DNA from: a virus
Direction: 5' to 3' (one strand)
Virus record (IMG/VR): IMGVR_UViG_3300045258_000060
Location: 1 to 34,691 of that record
Length of the DNA stretch: 34,691 bases
Part shown: positions 20,107-28,351 of the stretch, piece by piece
Numbering within the stretch: position 1 is the first letter of the stretch
Layout: the number at the start of each line of letters is the position of its first letter
The notes under the pieces: model-generated
Database searches by the model: none
Told to the model about the DNA's origin: nothing
Seen by the model: only the letters and a program-made list of their open reading frames with translations
Position numbers and translations under genes: made by a program

Positions 20107-20580
20107 CTATCCTAGCTGCCAGTGAGGTCCGTCGATAAAAGCCGTCTTGCCCATGCCCCGACGGCGGGTGACGTAGGCGTTTACCGCCTGCTCAATCGCG
20201 GCAGGGGTTCCGTCCAAGTCGAGGAAGGCCCTGTCCCACACGCCGCCCCATGTCAGGGCAACGCCTAGCTCAGTAGCCGCCTGGTGAACGGCCGAAGCGA
20301 TGACGAAGATCGGCTTCCACTCCCAGCGGAGTTGACCGTTGATGTAGGGCACAAGGTCAAAGGCATGGCCGAACCCGTCCGGCTGCTTCATGTGCATGGA
20401 GTTCATTGTCTTGGAGACGCCGCGGCGAACATATTCCCGCTGCTCGGCAATGGTTCTCAGGCCGTCGTGAACGGCAAAGTCCTGCTTCGTGACCTCGATT
20501 GTGCGCTTGACCACTCTAACAAGGTCGGGATGCACACCCTCAAGCTCGGCAATCGACTTAGCGCCTAGGCTGTAAGTCAT
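20107..20580 (-). CDS. Endolysin, M15-family L-Ala-D-Glu type peptidase
   Basis: 157 residues. It should cut peptide cross-links of peptidoglycan. Zinc and catalytic residues follow the M15C pattern: SMHMKQPDGFGHAFDLVP gives His63 and Asp75, and DGPHWQLG at the C-terminus supplies the second histidine, His153. The N-terminus AELEGVHPDLVRVVKRTIEV is also typical of these enzymes. No signal peptide or SAR helix is present, so it needs a holin. It overlaps the upstream coiled-coil membrane gene by 4 bases. Confidence 0.92.
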   Translation of the reverse strand: MTYSLGAKSIAELEGVHPDLVRVVKRTIEVTKQDFAVHDGLRTIAEQREYVRRGVSKTMNSMHMKQPDGFGHAFDLVPYINGQLRWEWKPIFVIASAVHQAATELGVALTWGGVWDRAFLDLDGTPAAIEQAVNAYVTRRRGMGKTAFIDGPHWQLG

Positions 20581-20945
20581 GGTTTTTCCTTAGGGTTGTT
20601 TCGCTGATCGGTAAGACGATCCAGCGCCACCACGCCGGCCGCCTCCTGGCGGGCCTGACCTTGGCCTGCCATGTAACCCTCGAGGGTGGCGAGGCGGGTT
20701 TTCACTTCGTTGAGTTCGGTTCGGCAGCGTTCCTCGGCATCAATCAGGAAGTTGCAATGATCCCTTAGCCGTGACCAGTCGGCGGCCTTCTCCTCGGCCT
20801 TCGCTTTCTTGTAGGCGATCCACTGCTGAAACATGGCAGGGGCGCCGTTCCACGTTCGCATCACGAACAGGAACAGGATCGACACCGCTATCCATGCGGC
20901 GCTTTCCAGTGAGAAGATTTGCCTTAAAGCTAGAGCGTCAACCAT
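20577..20945 (-). CDS. Membrane-anchored coiled-coil protein upstream of endolysin
   Basis: 122 residues from ATG 20945, chosen for GGAGAG just ahead; a start at 20975 would lie further inside the upstream gene. One transmembrane segment, AAWIAVSILFLFVMRTW (~17-33), is followed by a long charged helix (AYKKAKAEEKAADWSRLRDH, then CRTELNEVKTRLATLEGYMA) likely to be a coiled coil, and a short Pro-rich end. This could be a holin variant or a spanin-like accessory. It overlaps the gene upstream by 8 bases. Confidence 0.6.
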   Translation of the reverse strand: MVDALALRQIFSLESAAWIAVSILFLFVMRTWNGAPAMFQQWIAYKKAKAEEKAADWSRLRDHCNFLIDAEERCRTELNEVKTRLATLEGYMAGQGQARQEAAGVVALDRLTDQRNNPKEKP

Positions 20946-21441
20946 CTCTCCAATACCCCGCAAGGGCGAGGCCATTGTCCGGAGGTTCGGATCTAGCTCG
21001 CGGTTTCACATCATGTCGGAACGAAAACGCCGCTTCGGCACCAGCGAGCAGGAATTGAATTATGACAAGGGCCCAAAGGCCCATCCACTTCCACCACGGA
21101 TCGACATTGAGGACGTAGAGGGGCCATGCTCCGAGCAAGAATATGGCCAGAATCCCCCTGTCCGAAAACGTGAGATCGGTGATGAAACAACGCAGCATGT
21201 CTCTTGCAGAAGGGTAGTATTTGGGCCCGCACTTTATGACCATCTTGGCGAAGATGGCGGTGATAACCATGACGTCAGCCATGAAGGAAAACTTGAGGGG
21301 CAGGCTGTCCCCCGTCAGTTGGTAAACAAGTTCAACGAAGAGCCAGGCGATGACCATTGCAAGAGCGGTGATGTTGCGGAACGCTGCCGGGATTCCAACC
21401 CCGGCAACGACCGCATACATCACTATAGCCTGCCAACTCAC
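20938..21441 (-). CDS. Multi-span membrane protein, 167 residues
   Basis: GTG 21441 overlaps the previous stop (GTGA). About five hydrophobic segments near residues 4-21, 25-45, 53-70, 96-113 and 118-137, for example ITALAMVIAWLFVELVYQL and GLWALVIIQFLLAGAEAAF. The C-terminal ~30 residues are polar. Its place at the head of the lysis genes suggests a holin or holin regulator, but five spans exceed known simple holins. Superinfection exclusion is an alternative. Family not recognised. Confidence 0.6.
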   Translation of the reverse strand: MSWQAIVMYAVVAGVGIPAAFRNITALAMVIAWLFVELVYQLTGDSLPLKFSFMADVMVITAIFAKMVIKCGPKYYPSARDMLRCFITDLTFSDRGILAIFLLGAWPLYVLNVDPWWKWMGLWALVIIQFLLAGAEAAFSFRHDVKPRARSEPPDNGLALAGYWRDG

Positions 21442-21560
21442 GGCTTACCGCCGCCTCCCGGTGGTCCGCCATGTCCGCCATCCTCGGTCTGGATCGGTGG
21501 GCCTTTCGGCACATCTTCCGGCTTGCCCGTTTCGGGCTTGGGTTTCTTTTCGTCAGCCAT
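21438..21560 (-). CDS. Pro/Gly/Lys-rich microprotein, 40 residues
   Basis: ATG 21560 with AGGAG eight bases ahead. MADEKKPKPETGKPEDVPKG then PPIQTEDGGHGGPPGGGGKP is wholly polar and disordered. It follows the tail fibre by 23 bases and overlaps the multi-span membrane gene. It resembles small disordered proteins between tail and lysis genes in other phages. Role unknown. Confidence 0.6.
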   Translation of the reverse strand: MADEKKPKPETGKPEDVPKGPPIQTEDGGHGGPPGGGGKP

Positions 21561-21583
21561 CGCGCTTCTCCTTTGGGTTTGAG

Positions 21584-23083
21584 TTAGGTCAGGCGCCAAC
21601 GTAGCCCGGCAAGATAACCATCAGGCGTTGTGCCATGTGCTGCTGCTGTTGCGCCGTTGGCCAATGGAAGGCTGGTGAACGCCATATATCCATCATTCTG
21701 GACTGGAGCGTTGACGTAGCGTAGCGCAGTCGTGGTTGACGGCAGCGGCAAGACGAATGAGCCAACATTGTCCGTCCGCGAAATCATCACTGCGTAAGTC
21801 GTGCCGGCTGTCAGCGCGACAGGCGTGGCAAACTCGAACAGGGCCAAGCGTCGGGCTGTTCCCGAGCCTGTTATGGTGGCACTCGTCCCAAGGATCGTAT
21901 TGATGACGCTCGCGCTGGTCAGGCTGCAAATATAGGCGACATAGGAGGCGGCGTTGACTTGTGTAACGAGTTGGGTGGAAACCCCGTCAACCGTGATGTT
22001 CTTCTGCGGCGTGATCTTGAGGCCCTTGGTGGCCTGTGCGCCAGCAGAGGCGCCGTCGCCATAATTCCACATGTGATCCCAGTGCTTTGCAAACGCCGTG
22101 ATCGACGGCGTCCCATCGGCATAGGTAAAGACGACGGAGTCATTATTGACCAGGATCGTACCGACCGCGTCCTGCGCTTCTTCGTCTGTGTAGGAACCGC
22201 CGCCGCCCGCTACCGCGGCGCCGCTCGCCCGGTTGTAAGACACGCAGCGAACAGCGTCGGATCCTTCGGATACGAAGCAGGCCGTATCACCCGCCGCGGT
22301 CGTGATGTTCGCGCCTGTCGGAAGGATCAGCGTCGAGCCATTATGCGTTAGGGTCAGGATGCCGGCGAACTTGACCCATGCCTTGCGGCCAGCCTTGTCG
22401 GTGGCAAAGTCAATATCCGTGATCGTGGTCGTGCCGGTGATATTGAAATAGCCGCCTTCGCCAATCGAAATCGTTCCCGAACTTGCGACGTCGCTTCCTT
22501 GTTCCCAAAGCGCGGCCACGCTATCCGAAGTCGAGCCCTTGGCGCTATCCGTCCCGGTTAATTGTTCGGTCGTTGAAGCCGCAGTGAACGAACCTCCACC
22601 AGCGATAATTGCCTCGATCTTGTCCCGCACGGCATTCTTTGTCGGAACTTCGAGATTGCCGTCCCAGTTTGTCGCATTGTAAGCCTCATCCGGAACGATG
22701 AGATCGCCCGTCATCGTGTCGCCGGCCTGGTTGACCGGGACGTAAGCGACATTGCCCTGGATGACGGTCCAGCTTGTCCCGACGCCGGCCTGAGTACCGC
22801 CTGCGTTATCGGCGAGGGCGAAGTATGTGTCGCCGGCCGTCACGACTATTCCCGAGGCGCCACCGATCTTGCCTGCAACCGAGACGAGGTAGAAGTCACC
22901 CTTACTCGCGGCGGGATAATTGGGATTAGCCGAGCAGTCGGTCGAGCCCTTGAAGTCGAGCAGGCCCGTCAGCCCAGCATAGACCTCTACAAAGTTGTCA
23001 TTCACCTTGTCGAAGGCATCACGGATCGGATCGCCCGTGCCGTCGTTCGGTGCCGAGCCGATGTCTACTGGTTGATAAGCCAT
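21584..23083 (-). CDS. Tail fibre / appendage protein
   Basis: 499 residues from ATG 23083. The N-terminus YQPVDIGSAPNDGTGDPIRD then AFDKVNDNFVEVYAGLTG is a recognised attachment-type motif on phage tail appendages. A repetitive beta-rich shaft follows (DMTGDLIVPDEAYNATN, and TTTITDIDFATDK). The last ~120 residues form a separate beta-sandwich-like end starting near NITVDGVSTQLVTQV, a candidate for host binding. It begins two bases after the tail hub protein gene. It probably binds the host surface; the ligand is unknown. Confidence 0.8.
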   Translation of the reverse strand: MAYQPVDIGSAPNDGTGDPIRDAFDKVNDNFVEVYAGLTGLLDFKGSTDCSANPNYPAASKGDFYLVSVAGKIGGASGIVVTAGDTYFALADNAGGTQAGVGTSWTVIQGNVAYVPVNQAGDTMTGDLIVPDEAYNATNWDGNLEVPTKNAVRDKIEAIIAGGGSFTAASTTEQLTGTDSAKGSTSDSVAALWEQGSDVASSGTISIGEGGYFNITGTTTITDIDFATDKAGRKAWVKFAGILTLTHNGSTLILPTGANITTAAGDTACFVSEGSDAVRCVSYNRASGAAVAGGGGSYTDEEAQDAVGTILVNNDSVVFTYADGTPSITAFAKHWDHMWNYGDGASAGAQATKGLKITPQKNITVDGVSTQLVTQVNAASYVAYICSLTSASVINTILGTSATITGSGTARRLALFEFATPVALTAGTTYAVMISRTDNVGSFVLPLPSTTTALRYVNAPVQNDGYMAFTSLPLANGATAAAHGTTPDGYLAGLRWRLT

Positions 23084-23084
23084 A

Positions 23085-25550
23085 TTATGCCATGTCCGCC
23101 GTGAGGAGAGTTGTGTCTGCGAAGATGAGAGTGCTGTCGGCCGTCGAGGCCAGCGGCCCGAAGATGATGAACTCACGCCAGCGGCCGTCGTTGACGTCCG
23201 ATGTCTGCCGAACCCGCCCCTCGACAATCTGGCCGGCAATCAGCCCATCAGTAACTTGATCCGCCGCTGAGTAAGAGAATGTCTCAGCCGAGACGGTCAT
23301 CGACCGAACCGGCGTTGCGTTGGTGATCTCGACGTCGAACTCAAAGTTGTCGTCAATGCCAAGCCCGCCAGCGAACAGACGGGAGCGGCTATCGAACGTC
23401 GCGGTCAGGTTATACGAACCATCCCAAGTTCCCTCGACGTTGACAGGTGAGAAGGGCCTCTTGCCTTCCCCGGTATTGGTGAATGTCTGCTCGTCTGCGT
23501 CGTCTGAATCCTGGTGAAGCGTGACGCCTCTGAAAGTATATTCATTGCCCCAATCGGTTTCGTCGGAATAGACGAACCGGTACAAACCCTCGCCATCGAG
23601 GACGGCAAACTCTTCCCCGCTGGCATGGGTGGCAATGGCCCAGTCGGTCCCCCTCCTGCCCCTGCGAAGGTCGGTAAGCTCCCAGGTCGCTACGCCAACC
23701 TTGGTTGCTGTTTTCCATTGCAGATATTCGCCGAGGCCATCCTTGCCGACGTAAGCGAAGTTGGCCCAGCCATCCAGTTCGTCGTCGGTTGCCGAACTCA
23801 GTTCCATTCCGTCATGCAGGAGAACGACCGTCAGGACAGTTGTGGTGTCCAGCGTATCATCGAGGCCGTCAGTCGTTCCGGCCGTCAGGGTTCCGGTAAC
23901 ATCGCCCATGACTGTCTGGAATGGCTCATCGAGGATGGTGGTAAAGGTTATCCCATCAGGTGAAGATTCGATGCTGCCCCTTGTCCATGATGCCTCGCTA
24001 CCGGCCATAGCGATATAATAGCCATATTCGTCATGCCTGTCCTGGATGATCGGACCGTCAATGAACACCAGGCGAGTGTCCGGGAATGCGGTTGATTCCT
24101 CATCAGGAATGGTGCCCGATGAACCAGCAACCGATGCTGTGTAGGTTACGCTCTCATCCGAGAGAGCTTCCACCTCGATGATGCCATTCGCGCCACGCGT
24201 CTTGCGGGTGACTCTGTAGGGCACATATTGGTCGGCGACAGGTATGGCGTACGCTAGGCCAGCCTCAATGCCGATCCATGCATCCGTCAGAGAGAAATTT
24301 ACCTCGGTCCTTCCCAGCCATGCATCCCAGTGCATCAGCGCCGCTGTGGTGGCTCCTTCCCCAGCCGACAAGACGACATTGACTGAGACCGCGATGTTAG
24401 AAGACGAGCTCCCCTCACTTCTGGCAGATGTCGCTGTGTTCGCCTGGAAGTCACGATCCGGATCGACAAACGTCAGACTTGTTTCTTGAGGGAGATTGAG
24501 ATCATTCTCCCGTCGAAACATGAACCTGGGTGGAGGACTTTCCCCATAGGTGTATGAGCCCATGTCATCGGGCAATATGGTGCCGCGCATGGTCTGCGAC
24601 CGCTTGTAGAAACGGATCTGGCCAGCCACATCAGCAACATCAACACCAAACACAGGCAGCAGCGGCTTGATCGCGTCGAAGCAGGTGCTTTCAGACGTAA
24701 TGGTATAGCCGCGCATCGGGTAGTTGATGAGTGCTGTCGATGATATTTCAGTGTCTGGGTCGATGTCGGCAGATGCGCAAATTGCCTCTACGACCTCAGC
24801 GAATGTCTGTCCCGACTTGACGTTGACCAAACCATCTACCGCGGGAACCGAATTGCCAAACGTATCTAACTGTAGGTCCTCGATCACCACATAAGCGGAG
24901 AATACGTAGCCACTTTCCTCATCGACTTCGGCGGCGAGGATCGGGTCAACTGTCTGGTCGGTGTGTCCACCGTATACGGTGAGGCTCTTGAAATATTTGT
25001 TCTTGCCATACTTGCGGCGGATCAGCTTGCCGTCACCGTCCAATGTCTCGGAAACCACCGACGATTGCGAAGCGGAGAAGATCAACTTGCCACTGCTCCA
25101 GAGTTTCTGGAGACCCTCGATCGGATCGTCATTGGTCCGGTCAAGAAAGAACAGTGCAAAGGTATCTGAATAAGTGTAATAATAATGGTTGGGTGAGGCA
25201 AAGCCCAGCACCGCCCCAACGCCAGCACCAATCGCGGCACCAACAGGCCCACCGATCAAGAAGCCTTCCGCTGCTCCACCGATCGCACCTGCAGCCACTG
25301 CAGCCGCTTTGCTACTGGTCTTGTGCTTGTGTTCCTCGATATCATCCTGGGCGATGAATGCACCGGTGAGTCGTACCTTCTCCCCGTACCCGCGAGGCAT
25401 GGGGACACCGTATTCTCCGCCAGCAGCCTCAAGGTTGCCAAGACGCGGACCATTCTGGGCGGTGAATCGTCCCATGACGAAACCAATGCCCAGGCTAGCG
25501 ATAAACGAAAGACCAGCACTGGCTCCGGGTGATAGTTTGGGGGCGGCCAT
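23085..25550 (-). CDS. Tail tip hub protein, GTA gp15 / J-like
   Basis: 821 residues. The N-terminal ~120 residues contain Gly/Ala-rich helices (AAAVAAGAIGGAAEGFLIGG, GAAIGAGVGAVLGFA), typical of hub proteins that contact or cross a membrane. The middle is a Phage-tail_3-type hub (SLTVYGGHTDQTVDPILAAE). The end shows WELTDLRRGRRGTDWAI, a hallmark of the GTA gp15 family. It should form the central tail tip with the DUF2460 and DUF2163 proteins and deliver the tail end to the envelope. TGATG overlap with the gene upstream. Confidence 0.87.
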   Translation of the reverse strand: MAAPKLSPGASAGLSFIASLGIGFVMGRFTAQNGPRLGNLEAAGGEYGVPMPRGYGEKVRLTGAFIAQDDIEEHKHKTSSKAAAVAAGAIGGAAEGFLIGGPVGAAIGAGVGAVLGFASPNHYYYTYSDTFALFFLDRTNDDPIEGLQKLWSSGKLIFSASQSSVVSETLDGDGKLIRRKYGKNKYFKSLTVYGGHTDQTVDPILAAEVDEESGYVFSAYVVIEDLQLDTFGNSVPAVDGLVNVKSGQTFAEVVEAICASADIDPDTEISSTALINYPMRGYTITSESTCFDAIKPLLPVFGVDVADVAGQIRFYKRSQTMRGTILPDDMGSYTYGESPPPRFMFRRENDLNLPQETSLTFVDPDRDFQANTATSARSEGSSSSNIAVSVNVVLSAGEGATTAALMHWDAWLGRTEVNFSLTDAWIGIEAGLAYAIPVADQYVPYRVTRKTRGANGIIEVEALSDESVTYTASVAGSSGTIPDEESTAFPDTRLVFIDGPIIQDRHDEYGYYIAMAGSEASWTRGSIESSPDGITFTTILDEPFQTVMGDVTGTLTAGTTDGLDDTLDTTTVLTVVLLHDGMELSSATDDELDGWANFAYVGKDGLGEYLQWKTATKVGVATWELTDLRRGRRGTDWAIATHASGEEFAVLDGEGLYRFVYSDETDWGNEYTFRGVTLHQDSDDADEQTFTNTGEGKRPFSPVNVEGTWDGSYNLTATFDSRSRLFAGGLGIDDNFEFDVEITNATPVRSMTVSAETFSYSAADQVTDGLIAGQIVEGRVRQTSDVNDGRWREFIIFGPLASTADSTLIFADTTLLTADMA

Positions 25551-26608
25551 CAGGTTGGAGCTTTCACATTAGCCGCGCCACCGCGCTTGTCGCCACCAGG
25601 CACCTTGTCAAAGCCTCCGTACCGAACCAAATTGGCCCACGCCGAGCAGCCATTGGTCCCGCCCGATGATTCTGTCAGGAATGTGCATCCTGGATCCATC
25701 GAGTATTGATCGCCAGCCAACAATCCAAACGGTAGGCGCGGCCAGAGCTCAAACACGCCTCCAGCTGTATGCAGCTTAATCTCGGCACTTATTCCGGCAT
25801 TAGCACCAGTGATGAATGTGACCTTGCCCTGAGTGAAATATCCAGCTGTCTCTGCCCTTGCAGCATCTACGAACTCTCTCTGGCCTGTCGCGCTGTCGAT
25901 GGTTCCAGTGACAGTCAGAGCTGTCAAATCCTTGCCGCAGAATGGTCCGCCGAAACCGCCGAACCTGCGCGACTTCCAACGGCACCCAGGCTGTATCAGC
26001 TGGATCAGCGGCGTCTGCATCAGCTTCGCGCCGTCACCTAACAGCTCGACCTTGAAGCCTGTGGGTGTCAGTTCGAGAGCACCGAAGTTGCCATTCAGCA
26101 GGGGCTTGATCCCTCCCGAGCCTGACCACGGAACCAGCCAAGCTTGGACCTTTGCTCCATCGAACAGACCGGAATAAAGATCCTCTGTCGTTATTGCATC
26201 CGGACCAATGGCTCCAGACAAGTCCATGTTGCCAGCCGCGTCAAGCTCAGACACAGATTCAGATGCGCTCGGCACCAGGCTGTCACACGATTGATAAGTC
26301 TCGCCGCCCCAAATGAAGTCTCTGTCGAGACTGGAGAAGCGGAATGTCTCTCCATCTGTGCGCTCGATCTTCCAGATCTGACACCATTGGGTGGTACAGG
26401 GCGAACCCTTATAGACCACCAGCACCGGTGCTTGGGAAACTTGAAGCGGAGCAATGACCCTGTAGACCGCAAGGACTGGAGCCTGGGTGATATTTACAGG
26501 TGCGGCAACCTTGTGGACCACAAGGACTGGAGCCTGGAACACCCGCACATCTGGATTTAACTTTACGACACCTAGTACTGGTGCCTGAGTTACGCGGATG
26601 TCCGTCAC
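25550..26608 (-). CDS. DUF2163 / BR0599-type tail tip protein with QAPVL repeats
   Basis: 352 residues; the start is a GTG at 26608, one base past the upstream stop. Residues 1-70 are four 17-residue repeats centred on QAPVL. Then comes the DUF2163 domain (QIWKIERTDGETFRFSSLDR, DLYSGLFDGAKVQAWLVPW) and a BR0599-type C-terminus with the late Cys pair (DPGCTFLTESSGGTNGCSAW). This domain pair belongs to GTA gp13-like distal tail proteins. The repeat extension is not part of that core and probably forms small beta hairpins on the tail tip. Confidence 0.85.
   Translation of the reverse strand: MTDIRVTQAPVLGVVKLNPDVRVFQAPVLVVHKVAAPVNITQAPVLAVYRVIAPLQVSQAPVLVVYKGSPCTTQWCQIWKIERTDGETFRFSSLDRDFIWGGETYQSCDSLVPSASESVSELDAAGNMDLSGAIGPDAITTEDLYSGLFDGAKVQAWLVPWSGSGGIKPLLNGNFGALELTPTGFKVELLGDGAKLMQTPLIQLIQPGCRWKSRRFGGFGGPFCGKDLTALTVTGTIDSATGQREFVDAARAETAGYFTQGKVTFITGANAGISAEIKLHTAGGVFELWPRLPFGLLAGDQYSMDPGCTFLTESSGGTNGCSAWANLVRYGGFDKVPGGDKRGGAANVKAPT
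26399..26608 (-). repeat. Four 51-bp in-frame repeats (QAPVL units)
   Basis: Gln residues of the four units fall at 8, 25, 42 and 59, an exact 17-residue period: TQAPVLGVVK, FQAPVLVVHK, TQAPVLAVYR and SQAPVLVVYK. At DNA level the units still share blocks such as aggactggagcctgg, so duplication was fairly recent. Confidence 0.88.
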
Positions 26609-26609
26609 G

Positions 26610-27671
26610 TTACGGCGCTACTCGCTCGAGCCTCAGCTGTGGTGGAACTGAATTGCTGTATGGCACTCCGGTATCCGGATCGACAGTGCTGACGAATGGC
26701 CAGTAGGTTGCTGCTGTGGTCGCTGGAATTTCCTCGTTGGGGGTAATGTCCGTGCCGACCTTTAGCCTTGCCGCAACCAGAACCGTACCAGCGTCCGTCT
26801 TGAGCAGACGCGGCAGAGCGCAATAGCCAATGATCTCGGCAACATTGCCTGGAAGAGCGGTGATATCGAAGTCCGAGATGTCACCATCCGCCGCGGTGGA
26901 GATGTAATCCGCGTCATTAACAGTGGTGTCGTCAATCAGGGTGTAGCCGGTGACGCCGGATGACTTGGCCCAATCAGCCTCAGCTGTGTCTGCGATGGGC
27001 AGATGAGCGCCAACCTTGCAATCACCCACCCAGTCTACCACTGTGTTGTTGGGATCTGTGTTGTCGGTGTCCCATGGCACAACGTCATCAACATAAAAGT
27101 GAGAAGCGGTCAATGCGCTGCCACTCAGCTCGCCAATAACCCATTGGCTGATCTCGGTCAGTGACGTATTCTTGGTATCGATACCGGTAAGGTTCAGACG
27201 AGTAAACTCATTGATGCGGACTTCGATCGCACCCACGGTGTCACTTATGGTCACCTTGAATTCAAAGTGATTCCATGCACCCGCAACAAACACATCAACA
27301 GCAGAATTGCCTAGCAGGGTGCCACCTCTGTAAGCGCTAACTGCACCAGCCGACTGGAAATAGATCGTCACCTGCTCAGCATTGGCAAAGTCCCTGAACT
27401 GGATCGCCGCTGCATTGTTCTCTGCTGGCAAAGAATCAAACCAGATCGCTAGTGCCACACCTTGGGTAGCATGAGAGACCCTGCACACCTTACGGGCATA
27501 GCTGGTATCAGATGATGGTCCTGTGCCGAATATCCTTAGGCTCCAGGTTCCGGTCCTTGCCCGAGTGGTAGAAAGAACAGGTGCAACACCACCGAGTTCT
27601 GCCCACGGTCCGTCCAGCATCGCAGTTTCATCGCCGCCATATTGGTCGAAGGCTTCAGGTGTTCCAAGCAT
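26610..27671 (-). CDS. Tail protein with LamG-like (concanavalin) fold
   Basis: 353 residues from ATG 27671 (TAATG overlap); a longer frame begins in the upstream gene and is rejected. Segments RTGTWSLRIFG, GVALAIWFDSL, AGAWNHFEFKVTISDTVGAI and EVRINEFTRLNLTG follow the strand pattern of LamG/concanavalin-like domains that bind carbohydrate. The rest is a less clear beta-rich C-terminus. Coded between two tail tip genes, so it is probably a tip-associated protein, possibly binding host glycans. Not typical of GTA tails. Confidence 0.68.
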   Translation of the reverse strand: MLGTPEAFDQYGGDETAMLDGPWAELGGVAPVLSTTRARTGTWSLRIFGTGPSSDTSYARKVCRVSHATQGVALAIWFDSLPAENNAAAIQFRDFANAEQVTIYFQSAGAVSAYRGGTLLGNSAVDVFVAGAWNHFEFKVTISDTVGAIEVRINEFTRLNLTGIDTKNTSLTEISQWVIGELSGSALTASHFYVDDVVPWDTDNTDPNNTVVDWVGDCKVGAHLPIADTAEADWAKSSGVTGYTLIDDTTVNDADYISTAADGDISDFDITALPGNVAEIIGYCALPRLLKTDAGTVLVAARLKVGTDITPNEEIPATTAATYWPFVSTVDPDTGVPYSNSVPPQLRLERVAP

Positions 27672-28351
27672 TAGCAGCGCCTCACTTCGACAAGAGTCAG
27701 ATCGGCAAAGCCTGCAGCTTGCCAAGTTCTCAATATACTTTCGAAAGCATCGTCGTTTTCAAAGCGAACTTCAACATCAAACATGAAGCCAGCTTTGATG
27801 ATCCCGTCGGCACCGACTTCGGGAGTTGGCGGGACATTGAACACCACCTCACCGCCTGGTCTCGTCACTGTGTATTCAGTGTCCTCAATCAGAGTTCCGT
27901 CCATCGAGACTAGGACGGTCGAAACCACTGGAAGATATATGTTACGGTCATAGGTCTCACTCCCGACGGAATAAGTCCTGACCAGCTGGAATGTGTCCGT
28001 GAAGCCATCGGCTGTTCCTATCAATTGGTCGGTCTCGCTGAGAAGTGGTATCAAGTCTTCATCTGGTATGTTAGGGATGTGGTCGATTGAAGCCTTGTCC
28101 ATGGGATCTTGCCAAGGAAACGAATTGAATGGTCCCTTCATTATCAGCCAATGGCTCTTGAGACCCAGGACGACATCGGTTTCGCGGGCAACCGCTTCAG
28201 GGATGATGAAATTGTGAAGTGGGTGCGACCAGTTCTGATTGCGTCGCTCGTTCCCGCCAGCATTCACCTGGATGGATGTGTTCCACCTGGGTGCCGAGAT
28301 GCATGGGTAGCCTGGTACCTCTTCCGGCATGTACTCATCGATGAAGCTCAT
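27671..28351 (-). CDS. Distal tail protein, DUF2460 (GTA gp12-like)
   Basis: 226 residues. FIDEYMPEEVPGYPCISAPR, WNTSIQVNAGGNERRNQNWS and SHWLIMKGPFNSFPWQDPMD show the DUF2460 family, which builds the ring at the end of the tail tube. The C-terminus GIIKAGFMFDVEVRFENDD is also family-like. Directly downstream of the tape measure gene (ATGA overlap), as in alphaproteobacterial GTAs. Confidence 0.9.
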   Translation of the reverse strand: MSFIDEYMPEEVPGYPCISAPRWNTSIQVNAGGNERRNQNWSHPLHNFIIPEAVARETDVVLGLKSHWLIMKGPFNSFPWQDPMDKASIDHIPNIPDEDLIPLLSETDQLIGTADGFTDTFQLVRTYSVGSETYDRNIYLPVVSTVLVSMDGTLIEDTEYTVTRPGGEVVFNVPPTPEVGADGIIKAGFMFDVEVRFENDDAFESILRTWQAAGFADLTLVEVRRC

